Source: Larix kaempferi (taxonomy: Eukaryota; Streptophyta; Pinopsida; Pinales; Pinaceae). Taken from it: a stretch of DNA of 64,000 nucleotides. Where the stretch lies: NCBI GenBank assembly GCA_027924585.1, contig BSBM01000424.1, positions 310,001 to 374,000 on the forward strand, in the 5' to 3' direction. The notes below the pieces were generated by a model that was not told the DNA's origin, did not search any database, and was given only the letters and a program-made list of their open reading frames with translations. Numbering within the stretch: the stretch's first letter is position 1; every line of letters begins with the position of its first letter. The translations under genes were made by a program, and so were the position numbers. This document shows, in pieces, positions 12,571-23,800 of this stretch.

Positions 12571-13397
12571 CTGTGTGCTTGCGGGGGTCATATCTCCTTC
12601 GTCCCTTAACCAAATTGGACGAATTTGGTACCGTTGGAAAGCTCTTGGAAAGGTCTATGCAATGGTGTGATCCTCTGCTACATCTGAGAAATCTAAACCT
12701 GTCATTTTTCCCAATCAAAGTGCTGCCCCCAACTTCCCAATTCCACATCAAAACCATTCTGTCTCTTGCCTGCAACTGCAACTTTTCACAACAGTTAGAA
12801 AATTTTCTGGAATGTGCCCTTTCGCCCCCTTACAGAAGTGAACTACTACAGATCAAACTTGCATAAAAACAGTAAGAGAATGACAAGAACTTGCATCTCT
12901 AATAAGGGATTTTCTTTCCATTTCACATTCAACAATCCAACCAATGGATTCACAATTAATCTTCAAGCAGCCAACAAGCATGGGCAAGGAAACTCATGAG
13001 TATAAGGGCGTAATTTGCAAGCTTTCCTCACTTCTGAAAACCATCAATTGGACACACAATGTGGATTCATTGTATTTAACAATCATCATTAAGACATGGG
13101 GCTGTAACAACTGATTATTCATGCTTTTAAACAAATAGAACTCATTTCCAGCCATGCTCAACATTCAAGTTCATGCATTCAACGCATCATGGACATTCAA
13201 GGAACATGGATTCATCATTAATCAAGGTCTCAAGCACATGATGGATCATCTCCTATGCACAGCAATTAACAACAACAACAACAAAACAATATAAGATGGC
13301 AGAGGTTGCCCCTCCTTTCTCTCCTCCATGGAGGCAAATAGACAAATACAAACTGAATGCTACAGCATTGGGGAAAAATTAGAGCAAGCATTCATCC
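12571..13397. other. LARD interior between minisatellite and duplication
   Basis: No coding sequence is supported. It includes a short 'aacaacaacaac' run near 13270. Confidence 0.5.
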
Positions 13398-13702
13398 TGA
13401 AAATGAATTTTCTCGCTCCTTCCTCTACTTCATAGAATGCAATCAATGCAAGCAACTTGCAAAAATCCCCAAACAGTCATGGAAATGATTTCCCATTCCA
13501 ACAAATAGAAGCCATGCAGTCTTGAGGTTTCTTTAATGCATTTTAGTTAGGATGAAAATGAATTTTCTCGCTCCTTCCTCTACTTCATAGAATGCAATCA
13601 ATGCAAGCAACTTGCAAAAATCCCCAAACAGTCATGGAAATGATTTCCCATTCCAACAAATAGAAGCCATGCAGTCTTGAGGTTTCTTTAATGCATTTAG
13701 TT
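13398..13702 (+). repeat. 155-bp near-perfect tandem duplication in the LARD
   Basis: 'tgaaaatgaattttctcgct' begins at 13398 and again at 13553. The copies run through 'cagtcttgaggtttcttt' with at most one indel near the end (a run of four T against three), so the duplication is recent compared with the other repeats. Confidence 0.9.
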
Positions 13703-13778
13703 CCAAATACAAAATGCATGTACACCCAATGATTTATATCTCTGTGAAGGGCCCAACAGCCGTAGTGTTGAACCTAGA

Positions 13779-13790
13779 GCTCTGATACCA
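13779..13790 (-). promoter_or_regulatory. Primer binding site for initiator tRNA-Met
   Basis: On the minus strand the sequence is TGGTATCAGAGC, the standard plant retrotransposon complement of the 3' end of initiator tRNA-Met. It begins three bases after the end of the 5' LTR at 13794. Confidence 0.93.
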
Positions 13791-13793
13791 CTC

Positions 13794-15433
13794 TGTAACG
13801 TCCCCTCCCGTCATCAAATGCAGGGAAGGAAACGTTAACAACACACTGGGGCTTTTGGCAGACTTAGCCCCAATATTACATTACTCATAAATTCATAACA
13901 ATTAAAAACTTCTATATGCAGATTCATCTCAATATAAACACAACGGAATAAACATACTAATAAGCACACAACCAGTAATGCCTAACAGATATATATATAT
14001 ATATATCACAGCGGAGGATGATTCAACATATAGAGACTCAATCTCGTTCCAATACCATGCATGGATTCCAAATTAAGATAATGCATTCATTTCATTAAAC
14101 ATGGACAATTTAACATATTGCAGAACACAAAATGCAAATAATTTATAATACATAGAACACTTATCTTGAAGATGAAGCGGTCCAAACAACTGGCTATGTG
14201 AGAGCAACGTTCCACCCAACCATAGATCTCTGTCCAGCCTATATTCTTTCAGCTGAGAGATCACCCCCGAGCTGGGCTGTGTATCCACTAAGGAGGAACT
14301 AGCTGGGCTCACTCACAGCTATGGTTTCGGTCATCAACTATGCTAAGCCAACACACCGTTGGGTTTATCAAGCATACAAATGACAAATGAGGAGGATGCT
14401 AAGCCAGTGAGCTCAACCACAAAGCTACAGGCATCTCAAATGAACTCAGCAGTCATGGCACCCACAATACCTACCGCACCCCAACACAAGGAAGGTCCCC
14501 TTCTCTGCTGCACAGTCCCTCAGGCGTCCCTTCCCTCCAGTGCTCTTCAGGGTGGGCATAGAAAGGTCCAGCTGCTAATTCCTTGAGATTCTAGCCTTCA
14601 CTGGGTTTACCAAGCAAACCAAACCTCTGCTCAGTCATTCACACTTGGATTTCTCACAGTTCTGTTATCCAATAACTCAATCCCGTCACTTCATTTCTGG
14701 GCTGTAAAAACTGGGTTTTCCAATGGATTTCGGGATAGCTAATGCTCCCAAATTCGCCCCAAGGTTCCCACCAATGGATCCCCCATTGGATTTCACTGTC
14801 CAATACCAAATCTGGGCGTTTTTGGCTCTTCAAAACGTGGGTTCTCTCAAAGTCGCGATTTCTGGTTTTGCTCTCTGCTGGCAATTCGTTTTTGGATGGA
14901 AAATGGTGCTGGTTTGTTTCCCAATGGAATGGGGATGAGGAAGAAGCAACATCCATGAGGTAGAGTGGCTTGTGGTACAAGAAAACAGAGCCCATACTCT
15001 GCCATACGAATTTCTGGGCTGCCCATGCTCCATTGAAGCCATGGACTGACTTCCTCAACCACTTTCTTACAATAGCATTAAATGTCAGCAAGGAAGTCAA
15101 ACGGGTTCACAAGGTGACATATGGCAGCCTATGGTTCAATCCCATAGCCCCCTCACCACTCCCTAGTGGATACACATGGCCCCTTCTCATTCGTTGCCTC
15201 CATAGCCAGTCTTGGAATTTTTATTGCATGATGTTTATTTACATCCTTTTACAATTTCCATGGCTTAAGAGCACATGGGCATCGAATATCAATGCTTGCC
15301 TTTTTAAATCAAATTCGGGCTTTCACTAGCGGGGCCTTGGCCTTGAGCTCCACGCTAGGAAAACATACATCACATGTACACATTATTTACATGAAAGCCA
15401 ATATTTCGTAAGGGTCAAAATTGGGGTATTACA
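13794..15433 (-). repeat. LARD 5' LTR (right end), 1640 bp
   Basis: This is the twin of 6354-7993. It supplies the promoter end of the element because the primer binding site lies next to it. Confidence 0.93.
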
Positions 15434-15629
15434 CCACCCCTGAGATGGGGCTATGTATACACTAAGGATGAACTACTCAAGTCCACTCATAGCCTTAGGC
15501 ACAGTCAATCAAGGTCATACAACACACAACTGGCTCTGGAAAGCAAGTAGGAGGTTTCTAAGTTAATGAGATCAACACAAAGAGCTATAGGCATATCCAA
15601 TTGACTTCAGATCACAGTCCAGGAACCCC
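15434..15629 (-). mobile_element. Right piece of the older related LTR
   Basis: It begins with the second CCACC. The sequence then continues the alignment broken at 6353 and matches the young LTR at about 6822-7035 with substitutions (for example 'gtatacactaaggatgaact' against 'gtatccactaaggaggaact'). Similarity fades where the minisatellite begins at 15630. Confidence 0.75.
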
Positions 15630-16654
15630 TATCCTTCCTATTTTACCACAGCTGCAACACCACAAAGTTTCCCATATTTCCTATTTCGAGCAGCTGCGAC
15701 ACCTCCAAAAGTGCCTATTTTTCCTATTTCAAGCAGTTGCAAAACCTAAATTTGTCCATTTTTCCTATTTCGAGGAGCTGCAACACCTCCAAAAGTGCCC
15801 ATTTTTCCTATTTCGAGCCGCTGCAACACCGCTAAAATTGCCCATTATTCCTATCTTTAGCAGCTGCAACTCCGCTAAAGTTGCCTATCCTTCCTGTTTT
15901 ACCGCAGTTGCAACACCGCCAAGTTGCCCATATTTCCTATTTCGAGCAGCTGTGACACCTCCAAAAGTGCCTATTTTTCCTATTTCAAGCAGCTGCAACA
16001 CCTAAAGTTGTCTATTTTTCCTATTTCGAGCAGTTGCGACACTTCCAAAAGTGCCTATTTTTCCTATTTCAAGCAGCTGCAACATCGCTAAAATTGCCCA
16101 TTATTCCTATCTTTAGCAGTTGCGACTACGCTAAAGTTTCCTATCCTTCCTATTTTACCGCAGCTGCAACACCGCCAAGTTGCCTATTTTTCCTATTTCG
16201 AGCAGCTCCGACACCTCCAAAAGTGCCTATTTTTCCTATTTCAAGCAGCTGCAACACCTAAATTTGTCCATTTTTCCTATTTCGAGCAACTGCGACACCT
16301 CCAAAAGTGCCTATTTTTCCTATTTCGAGCCGCTGCAACACCGCTAAAATTGCCCATTATTCCTATCTTTAGCAGCTGCGACTCCGCTAAATTTGCCTAT
16401 CCTTCTTGTTTTACCGCAGCTGCAACACCGCCAAGTTGCCTATTTTTCCTATTTCGAGCAGTTGCAACACCTCCAAAAGTGCCTATTTTTCCTATTTCAA
16501 GCAGCTGCAACACCTAAAGTTGTCAATTTTTCCTATTTCGAGCAGCTGTGACACTTCCAAAAGTGCTTATTTTTCCTATTTCAAGCAGCTGCAACACCTA
16601 AATTTGTCCATTTTTCCTACTTTTGGCAACTGCGACTCCGCTAATTCCTCATTG
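15630..16654 (+). repeat. Higher-order tandem repeat: 256-bp unit, four copies
   Basis: A basic unit of about 43 bp ('cctatttcgagcagctgc' plus 'gacacctccaaaagtgc') is organised into a larger unit. The landmark 'tatccttcct...ttaccgcagctgcaac' falls at 15630, 15886, 16142 and 16398, three spacings of exactly 256 bases, so each large unit holds six small ones. The stop-poor ORFs in the array (up to 134 codons, Ser/Phe/Pro-rich) follow from its composition and are not supported as genes. Confidence 0.92.
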
Positions 16655-16838
16655 AATACTGATTATTTATTTGCTCATCAATATCAATGCTCTCCATCAG
16701 CAATGTGACTGTGGAAAGGCGCCACCTTGCAACACGACGATTTGGCATTACATTTAAAGGTACGACGTCTTAATCATAAACATCATTAGGCATGACTAAA
16801 TGCAGTAATCAATAATGAATATATTTTGTTGTTAGTCC

Positions 16839-17481
16839 ATGTCAGTTATCCTTAGCCAATCCGCTGAGACGACAACTACGTCTGATTCGTCCTTCGCTTT
16901 TGATTTTTTACCGCCATTCGACAACCTGTCACCACTTTTTACCAAAAATACCCAAACCAACCTTTGGCTATCCATCGCTCGTTTTGCATGTAGTAGCTCG
17001 ACGCCTGAGACTGTAACTCATCTCGTCGGTAGCAGAATTTACAGACAGCTTCGCAATATGGGTATCCCAGTACGACAAGAGCCTGTTAGCATAGCGCCTC
17101 TGCGTGCAAACAGATAGGTTTTTACTAACTTCCAAGAAGCTGGCTGGATTGACTATTTCTAGCATTTGAATGATTTTCATGTAGAAATCGCACTTGAGTT
17201 TGCTCAAAATATAACCAACACTCATTCAAAGGTCCGAGGTATCCGAATAGATGTTTCAGAAGCAATCATGGCGGAGGTAACAGGATTTCCCAGAACCGGG
17301 ATGCAATGGTTTGGTCGGAAGTGCCATAATCCAACTGCAGCAGAAGAATTTTTGGCGGCCGGAGAAGTTGTTCGGCCGCATGGCCAAGGAATAGCGTTGG
17401 AATCCTTGCCAAATCCTTGGAACCAGGTGGCCACCTTCATAAAGAATTACATTTCCTGTGAAGGTAGGTACAAAGTGGTTT
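16839..17481 (+). pseudogene. N-terminal part of a large retroelement-type ORF, split by an insertion
   Basis: Frame 0 from the ATG at 16839 is open except for TAG at 17115 and 17160. It contains a conserved-looking block (HSKVRGIRIDVSEAIMAEVT at about 17223-17282). I associate this pattern with plant putative-transposon proteins of the Athila ORF1 or gag-like type, but could not check it. The frame runs directly into the 3.3-kb insertion at 17482, and the codon broken there is completed by bases 20813-20814 beyond it, where the same ORF resumes. No reverse transcriptase or integrase follows. The two stops and the insertion make it non-functional. Confidence 0.6.
17477..17481. repeat. Target-site duplication GGTTT, left copy
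   Basis: GGTTT lies directly before the TG end of the insertion and again at 20808-20812 directly after its CA end. Confidence 0.85.
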
Positions 17482-18790
17482 TGTAATATCCTAGGAAATA
17501 TTTAACCCAGATATTAACTCAAGTTCAGAATTTTAAATAAAATTGACTTGTCCATTTTTAATCAATTCACCGAACAGAGCAGGAAGTCAGTGACAGGTAA
17601 GGAGACTTGAAACTGAGTTTGGTAAGATGAACTTTCAGTTCTGGAATTTATATGGGACAGTGTGCAGCAACAACTTTGACAATGGAAAATTGGATCCTTT
17701 GTACAACGTACGGAGAGCATTTATGTTACGGACATCAGCTACCGCTGAAACCTACCGCAATGCTTTCTGGGTACATCCGCATATACAAACAAGATCGGGA
17801 AGGATAATCATGGTTTATGAAAGTCCACGGATTGTTGGTTATGTTCAGAATGATAAATGATCAGTCTTGGAAGAGTTTGCAGAGAATTGGGGATTTTAGT
17901 CTCTTCCGGGATTGTGGAGCTAGTCTTTTTCAAAACTTCACAAACATTGTCTAAAGGAAACTAAATTTTGGAAGTGAGGGATGTTATGGATACTGGGATG
18001 TGTCAGGGACCTACTCCAACTAACAGAATAACAAAAGAGTGCACAGAATGAATTTTATAGAAAAAATGGCAAAACTAGTCAAATTTAGGCATCAAACTAG
18101 CTAGTCTTGGATTTTGACATGGTAAACTGAGCTGTAATATCCTGGGAAAGATCTGACCCAGATATTAACTCCACTTTATAAAAAATTTACAACTTTTACT
18201 AGTGAAATTTTGTGGCAAATCCTTCGAACCGGACAGGAGGTAAGTGAGGGGTACTGGTGTACAGACTGAGGATGGTGGGATGAAAGTTTGATTCTGGAAT
18301 TTATATGGGATTAGGTGCAGCAGTAGAAAAATATGTTTTTAGTAGGAGTTCTTGGCACAAGGTACTAGGGCCATTCACTTTTCAACAATAGAATGAATCT
18401 ATTGCCTACTTCGAGGCTTCCTAGGCTTCTAGCATATGCCAACAAGACTGGGTAAGGGTTAAAGGTGTTTAGGACAAAGATATATCAGTCATATAAATCA
18501 TAAGGATTGCTGGAATAAAGACTGGATTGACTTGGAGAGGTTTGGAACAATGTGAGGATTATTTGCAGATAGTGGACAACTGAGCTAGTCACAATACAGG
18601 CTTTCCAAAATGAAGTTAAAATCATTCAAATTCTTATTACAGGGACTGATATGGATATTATATTGAACTAACAACCTCCTCCAACTGACAGAATGCAAAA
18701 TGGATCCTCAGAAAAGATTCAGCAGCAAATATGGTAAAACTAGTCTAGATTAAGCACCAAACTAGCTAGTCTTGCATTTTAATCCTTTAA
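17482..18790 (+). repeat. Diverged tandem duplication, ~650-bp units
   Basis: Unit one starts tgtaatatcctaggaaa at 17482 and unit two tgtaatatcctgggaaa at 18133. Both continue through 'cccagatattaactc', 'ggaatttatatggga' and 'caaactagctagtcttg'. The 78-codon ORF at 17627-17860 belongs to unit one and is not kept open in unit two, so it is not called as a gene. Confidence 0.75.
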
Positions 18791-19579
18791 ACTACTCCAA
18801 TAAATGATAAACTCTACTATGACATTAAATAATGATCTGATATAACATACTGAACATACGTAGGTCAAAAATAATATATCAGAATCCTTCTTTTATTGAT
18901 TTAACTGTCTCCCAACACAACAGTGCCTCACAGGCTAAATAGTCATTACATTTGATGGAGAATGACGAGAAGAAATAGAATATTACTGTGGATATGCTAT
19001 GGTGATAGGATCAGGTCATCTGCGGGTCATATGACTGTAAATGGCTGCTTACTGAGCTTCTGAACTTGTCTGGAGCGCATTCACTAGGTCAACCCTCTCC
19101 TTCAGGGAAAACTCCTCTAGATTTAGATGTGAATGGAGAACGAGTGAGAAGAGAAGTATGGGTCTGATATGAAGCTGGTTACTGATATTGAACACCTTTG
19201 ATGTTTGCAAAAATGGCTTCACCAACTCTCCTTCATCCCCTGGGTGCACTCCCAAGTTCTATCTTCTTCAATGGATGGATCTTCACCAAAACTAGCTAGA
19301 GAATCACTGTGGAGGAACCTGTTCTCCCGAATGACTATAGATCTTCAATGGAGGCTGGAAGCATATGTTACTGGTTGCAATATCTTGACATAGACCTGCA
19401 CAACACTCTTTGGAAACTAAGGGCCTTGGGGCACATCACCCAAGAAGCACAGCTGAGGCACATCACTCAACTAGAGAATCATCAAAGCTCTCATGAGAAA
19501 ACATAAATGATCAAAAGTTGTCAAATGGAGTTGGTTGGATTATTTTATAAACTTCATGATGACCTGTTGAGTAAGTTCT

Positions 19580-20807
19580 TGGCTTGGTGACCTGTGAGAG
19601 TAGGTTACCCACTTGCCCATTCTACTCCAAAGCCATGAGGGCGCCTTTCTTGAAGAAAATAGCAACTTCTGAGCTTTCAAAACTTTCTTTCCTTCACCTC
19701 CTTCACTGAATTTGGGCAAGTGCGCTTTAGGTAGATTTTCTGGTTGTTGCTATTTTATTTTAGAAAGCTTTTCTGAATCTTTCCACTTTCTTTACTTTCC
19801 TCTTTCCTGCTTTTGTCTGATTTTGCCAGCTTTTGTCAGTTTTCTTTCTAGGTTCATCTTGCCAACTTGTCTCCACTAGATTCCTTGGCTTTTCTGAGAT
19901 TTATCACTTGGGCAAGTTTGGGCTACTTGACCAATTCGAATTTCCTATCCAAGTCATCAACCACTTGGCACATTTATTAGTAATAATCATTAAATGACAA
20001 TAATATAACTCATAAATAATTTTGCTAAGCAATTAATTAATTAACTACTATGGTGTAATTGCCTCAAAACTTCCCTAGTTAATTAATAAATCATCTTAGC
20101 ACTTGGATTGGGGGTTAATAACTTCATTGGGGGCCCTCCTTATCCATTTAATTCCTCAAATTCACCCTTAGGAATCTTCCTTTATCCATCCATTAATTAT
20201 TTAATTAATGCCTAGGTGACTTAGGCTAAAATCACCCCATGGACCATAACAAAAATCTAGGCTAGCTAGTGACCTGTGAGAATAGGTCACCCATGAGTGG
20301 ACATACTTTCCTCAATTTTTCCTTACAAGCTTTCTCCTTTAGAAACTATGCCCTCCTTGACCTGAGATGTTTCCTTCTTTCATTAGCACTTGCTTTCCTT
20401 GTGAACTGGGCATTGAAATGGAAACTACACCATTCAGGATGTTTCCTTTTTGGTAAACTGGACTGTTTTTTGGCAAGTGCGCCCTCCTTAGCTTTTTCTA
20501 GTTGTTTCTTTTTTTTTGATTTGGAAACCTTATCTCCACCTTCCTTCTCTTCATTTTTTTTCCATATCTTCACCCCTTAATCCATTTTGGCAACATCTAC
20601 CACATGGGCGCCCTCTTGGCCCACTTGCTCATTATCCATTAATTTTATTTATCAAAATTAACTTTAATAAATAAATTTGTCAATTTGTGAGAGTTAGGAT
20701 AAAATTAATTCTAAGCAAATAGAATTAATACAATTTAATTCCCTTAGGGGTTGATCTTGTCCCCTTTCACCCATGGTACTGGATGAATCAAAATTGGGGA
20801 CATGACA
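19580..20807 (+). repeat. Second diverged tandem duplication within the insertion
   Basis: 'gtgacctgtgagagtaggt' near 19589 recurs as 'gtgacctgtgagaataggt' near 20270. Later landmarks ('ggcaagtgcgc', 'cacttggc', 'caccc.tagg') follow in the same order. The second unit ends at the CA terminus. Confidence 0.6.
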
Positions 20808-20812
20808 GGTTT

Positions 20813-23800
20813 ACATATATGAATTCTTCCTCCTTTCACATTTACGCCACCGCAGATTGTTAAATATGTTGTTTTATCTTTTACAATCTCTACAAACTAT
20901 GGCTAGGTATGTCAAGGGTGCTCGACACCCCTTATCTTCCCTCTCAAACCACAGTTTGATTAAACTCTTAATCTTAAGGGCCCTTGTGCACCATAATTTG
21001 ACATGGGAAGAGTTTGTTGCTTGGCCAAGGGTGCCCCGAGCACCTGTTGTGGCAATAGGAGGTGTTGAAATGGTAAATGAGGATCGGAGTTCCTCCAATT
21101 CAGTTTGGGGGAGGGATGGAGCTTTGGAAGACCAGGTGGAAGAGGTAAATATGGGGCAAGCTGCGACAGCAGCGAACCCTGTTGCAGAAGGGGATATGAT
21201 GGAGCCAGTGACGAATGAGGCAGTGATATTGGAAGCTACAACAGTAGCAAATCCTATAGAGGAAGAAGCAGACCCAATAGAAATTGCAGTTAGGGTGGCA
21301 ACTGAAGCAGTAGAGATGGCATCATTAGCAGCTGCAACAAAGGAAGCTGAAACTGGAGCAGCTGTTAAAGCTGCGACAGTGGAAGCTGTAGCTGCAGGAG
21401 TTACAATGCAAGGGGAAGAGCATCAAGCAGAGGTGGTAGAAGGAGGAAATATGGAGGTGTTGGATGTCGAATCCTCCCCTGAAAGAAGTAGAACCATCAT
21501 TGAAGAAGAGGAAATGACCCCTCTTTCTGAAAATTTAGAAACCCCTATGTCGAAGAAGAGAAAAAAAAAGGTCAGGGAGTAAGGGTCAGACATCTAGCTC
21601 ACCAAAGAAGAGAAGAACCAGAGCTGTTACAGTAGAAACAGTAGTATGCAGTGAAGGCCACTCATCGGGAGTTGTGAATAAAAGAAGGACTCGGTCTGTT
21701 GCAGCAGCCGAAACAACATGTGCAATTGGGGCAAATAGTGAAATTCCCACAGCAGAAGCAGCATGTGCAACCGGGGTAGGCATAGAAATTCTTATTTTAA
21801 ACCCCAAATCACCGGTTGTTACACAAGAACCTGTTGTGGAAAAACCCCAAATTGAAAACCTCCTTTTTGAAAATGAGCTGCTAAAGGAGGAGGTGCAAAT
21901 GCTTCAGAATGAATTAGAGAAATGGAAGGAAGTGACTAGAAAATAGGCATAGAAGAATTTGAATATATTAGTGGAGGCTGCAGATCTGTTAAAAAATTCA
22001 TCTCCTGTTTTGGAAAATGAAGAACAAGGAGACACGGTATGCCCAGAATGTGGTGACATATTTAATTCGGCAGGGCACGGAGTCATAGTGCTGGGTTTGG
22101 TAGCACAAAAGCCTGCACAAGCATAGCAAGAAGGAGAAAAAGCACCGACAGTGGAGCTGATGGAGGGGAATGAGCCAGAGATAGACATAATACCTAATTT
22201 AGAATTAGGAGAAGATGAGGAGATGCAATCCCAGCCAGCTGGAAATACTGAACTATTCCAGGACCAATCTCATCATCCAGAATATATCGAGGTAATTCAA
22301 GAACAACCTCAGTAATCTGAAGAAATTGGAAAACAGGATGTTGTTACACAAGAACCAGCATCCTTGACAATATTTAGTGAAGTTGCAACCCAGACAGCAA
22401 TTGCTGATATTGAGGTACAAGAGGAAGACACTGTTACAAAAGAACCAGTGTCTTTAAACATGTTTGCTGAAATTGCAACTCAAACTGAGGTTGCTAAGAT
22501 TGAATTGAAGAGAAAGTATGCTGCCACACAAGAATCAACATTCCTAAAAGTATTTGTTGAGACTGCAACTTGGGTAGAAGCTGCTCAGTTTGGTATTCAG
22601 GAAGAGAATGTTGTCACACAAGGACCAGTGTTCTCGAAATTAATGATTGATTTAGCAACAGAAACTGAGGCTGTTGAGGTACAGGAAGAGGATGTTGTTA
22701 CACAAGAACCAGCATCCTCAAAATTAATTGTTGAGATTTCAACACAAGCAAAGGCCATTGCAACACCGATGGAAGAGGAAGCCGCTACACTTGCCACTCG
22801 AAAATGAGGAAGCTGATACACTGCCACCCGAAAATGAGGAAGCTGGAACATCTGGTGGCAGGGTAGGAATGCAATTTTCTCAAGAATTTGTTGCTTTACA
22901 CTCTAATGATGAGAAAGATGTGGAGGATAGAAGGATTCAACAATTGGAGAAACAACTTTCTTTGTTACAGGTGGAGTTAGCCGAATGGGAAAAGTACATT
23001 GATCAGTGTCGAGCAGGGATGGTCCCTCTCTCTGAACATAGGAAGACTATCAAAGAATTAAGGGAGAAGTGGGCAGAGGAATCAACTCTTCAGAAATCTC
23101 AATTGGAAGAGGTGCAAAAAGAATTGCAGGAGTTGAAGGAATTCAAATCCATGCAAAAGGAAAAAGACCAAATGTATGCCCTCTCTCGGGAGCTGCTGAG
23201 TTCAAGAGCCCCATCTCCTTGCTACCCGGTATTCCTGTATGAGCAAATGATACTGTTCAAATTGAAAGCATTACAAGAGGGTAGACCTTATCAGTCGTTG
23301 ATCCCTTCCCAGTTTCTAGAGACCTTTTTGTCAAGCAATTTTCTTGAGCAGCACCTGTTGTGTGAATTGTATTTGCACAATATGGCATGTTTTGGTGATT
23401 CTTGCTCTAATCCTATTCCCTATGTAGGGGATGTTCAGTTGAGAGCCTTTGCCTCTTTTGTTAATAATCATGTGCAGTGGGAAGATGCCTTTCATATGAT
23501 CTCTAGGAATGACCAATTTATGGATTAGGAGTGAACCCCAATCTCCTCGTGCTCTCATCATAAACCATGGAATATGTTTCTTATCTCCTCCAAAGACTCG
23601 GAATCTGAAGAAGATGCAAGAGAAAGTTATCTCTACCTGTGTTGACTTGATCTCCAAACAACAGCATCTTGCCTTAGAGGGTAGAAAGCACAGGTGGCAG
23701 ACTTCTTCTCCAGCTTTGAAGAAAAGGGATCCTTACTGCCTTAAGAATTTTAAACAAGCTCTTCCTAGGGTAGCAGGGTATGTCAATTGCATGAGAACGT

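Larger units (their letters stand above)
6354..15433 (-). mobile_element. Complete non-autonomous LTR retrotransposon (LARD-like), 9080 bp
   Basis: Two 1640-bp LTRs flank a 5800-bp interior. The element has TG...CA ends, a 5-bp CCACC target duplication, a primer binding site matching plant initiator tRNA-Met next to the right LTR, and a purine-rich tract next to the left LTR. The last two show that it is transcribed on the minus strand. The interior has no gag, protease, integrase or reverse transcriptase reading frame on either strand; it holds tandem repeats and AT-rich DNA instead. That is the definition of a LARD, which must be mobilised by proteins of an autonomous partner. The LTRs showed no difference in a line-by-line comparison, so insertion was recent. 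It landed inside the LTR of an older relative. Copia or Gypsy parentage cannot be decided without coding sequence. Confidence 0.93.
17482..20807 (-). mobile_element. 3326-bp TG...CA insertion: solo LTR or small non-autonomous LTR element
   Basis: The ends are TGTAATATCC and GGGACATGACA, flanked by a perfect GGTTT duplication. Read on the minus strand it starts TGTCATGTCCCCAATTTTG, which resembles the minus-strand LARD start (TGTAATACCCCAATTTTG), and it ends GGATATTACA; I infer minus orientation from this. No ORF of recognisable function lies inside, and I found no identical pair of terminal repeats, so a solo LTR enlarged by internal duplications is the simplest reading. Two diverged internal tandem duplications are present: 17482-18132 with 18133-18790, and about 19580-20262 with 20263-20807. 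Confidence 0.8.

Noticed and set aside
12045-12866. 273-codon ORF (and several on the other strand) across the 11-bp array
   Set aside because: All frames are open because an 11-bp unit without stops cycles through the three frames. The peptide is only the repeat, so this is not evidence for a gene.
15601-16708. Ser/Phe/Pro-rich ORFs of 75-134 codons
   Set aside because: They lie in the 256-bp repeat and switch frames between units, so they reflect base composition.
17627-17860. 78-codon ORF inside the 3.3-kb insertion
   Set aside because: It falls in one unit of the internal duplication and the other unit does not keep it open.
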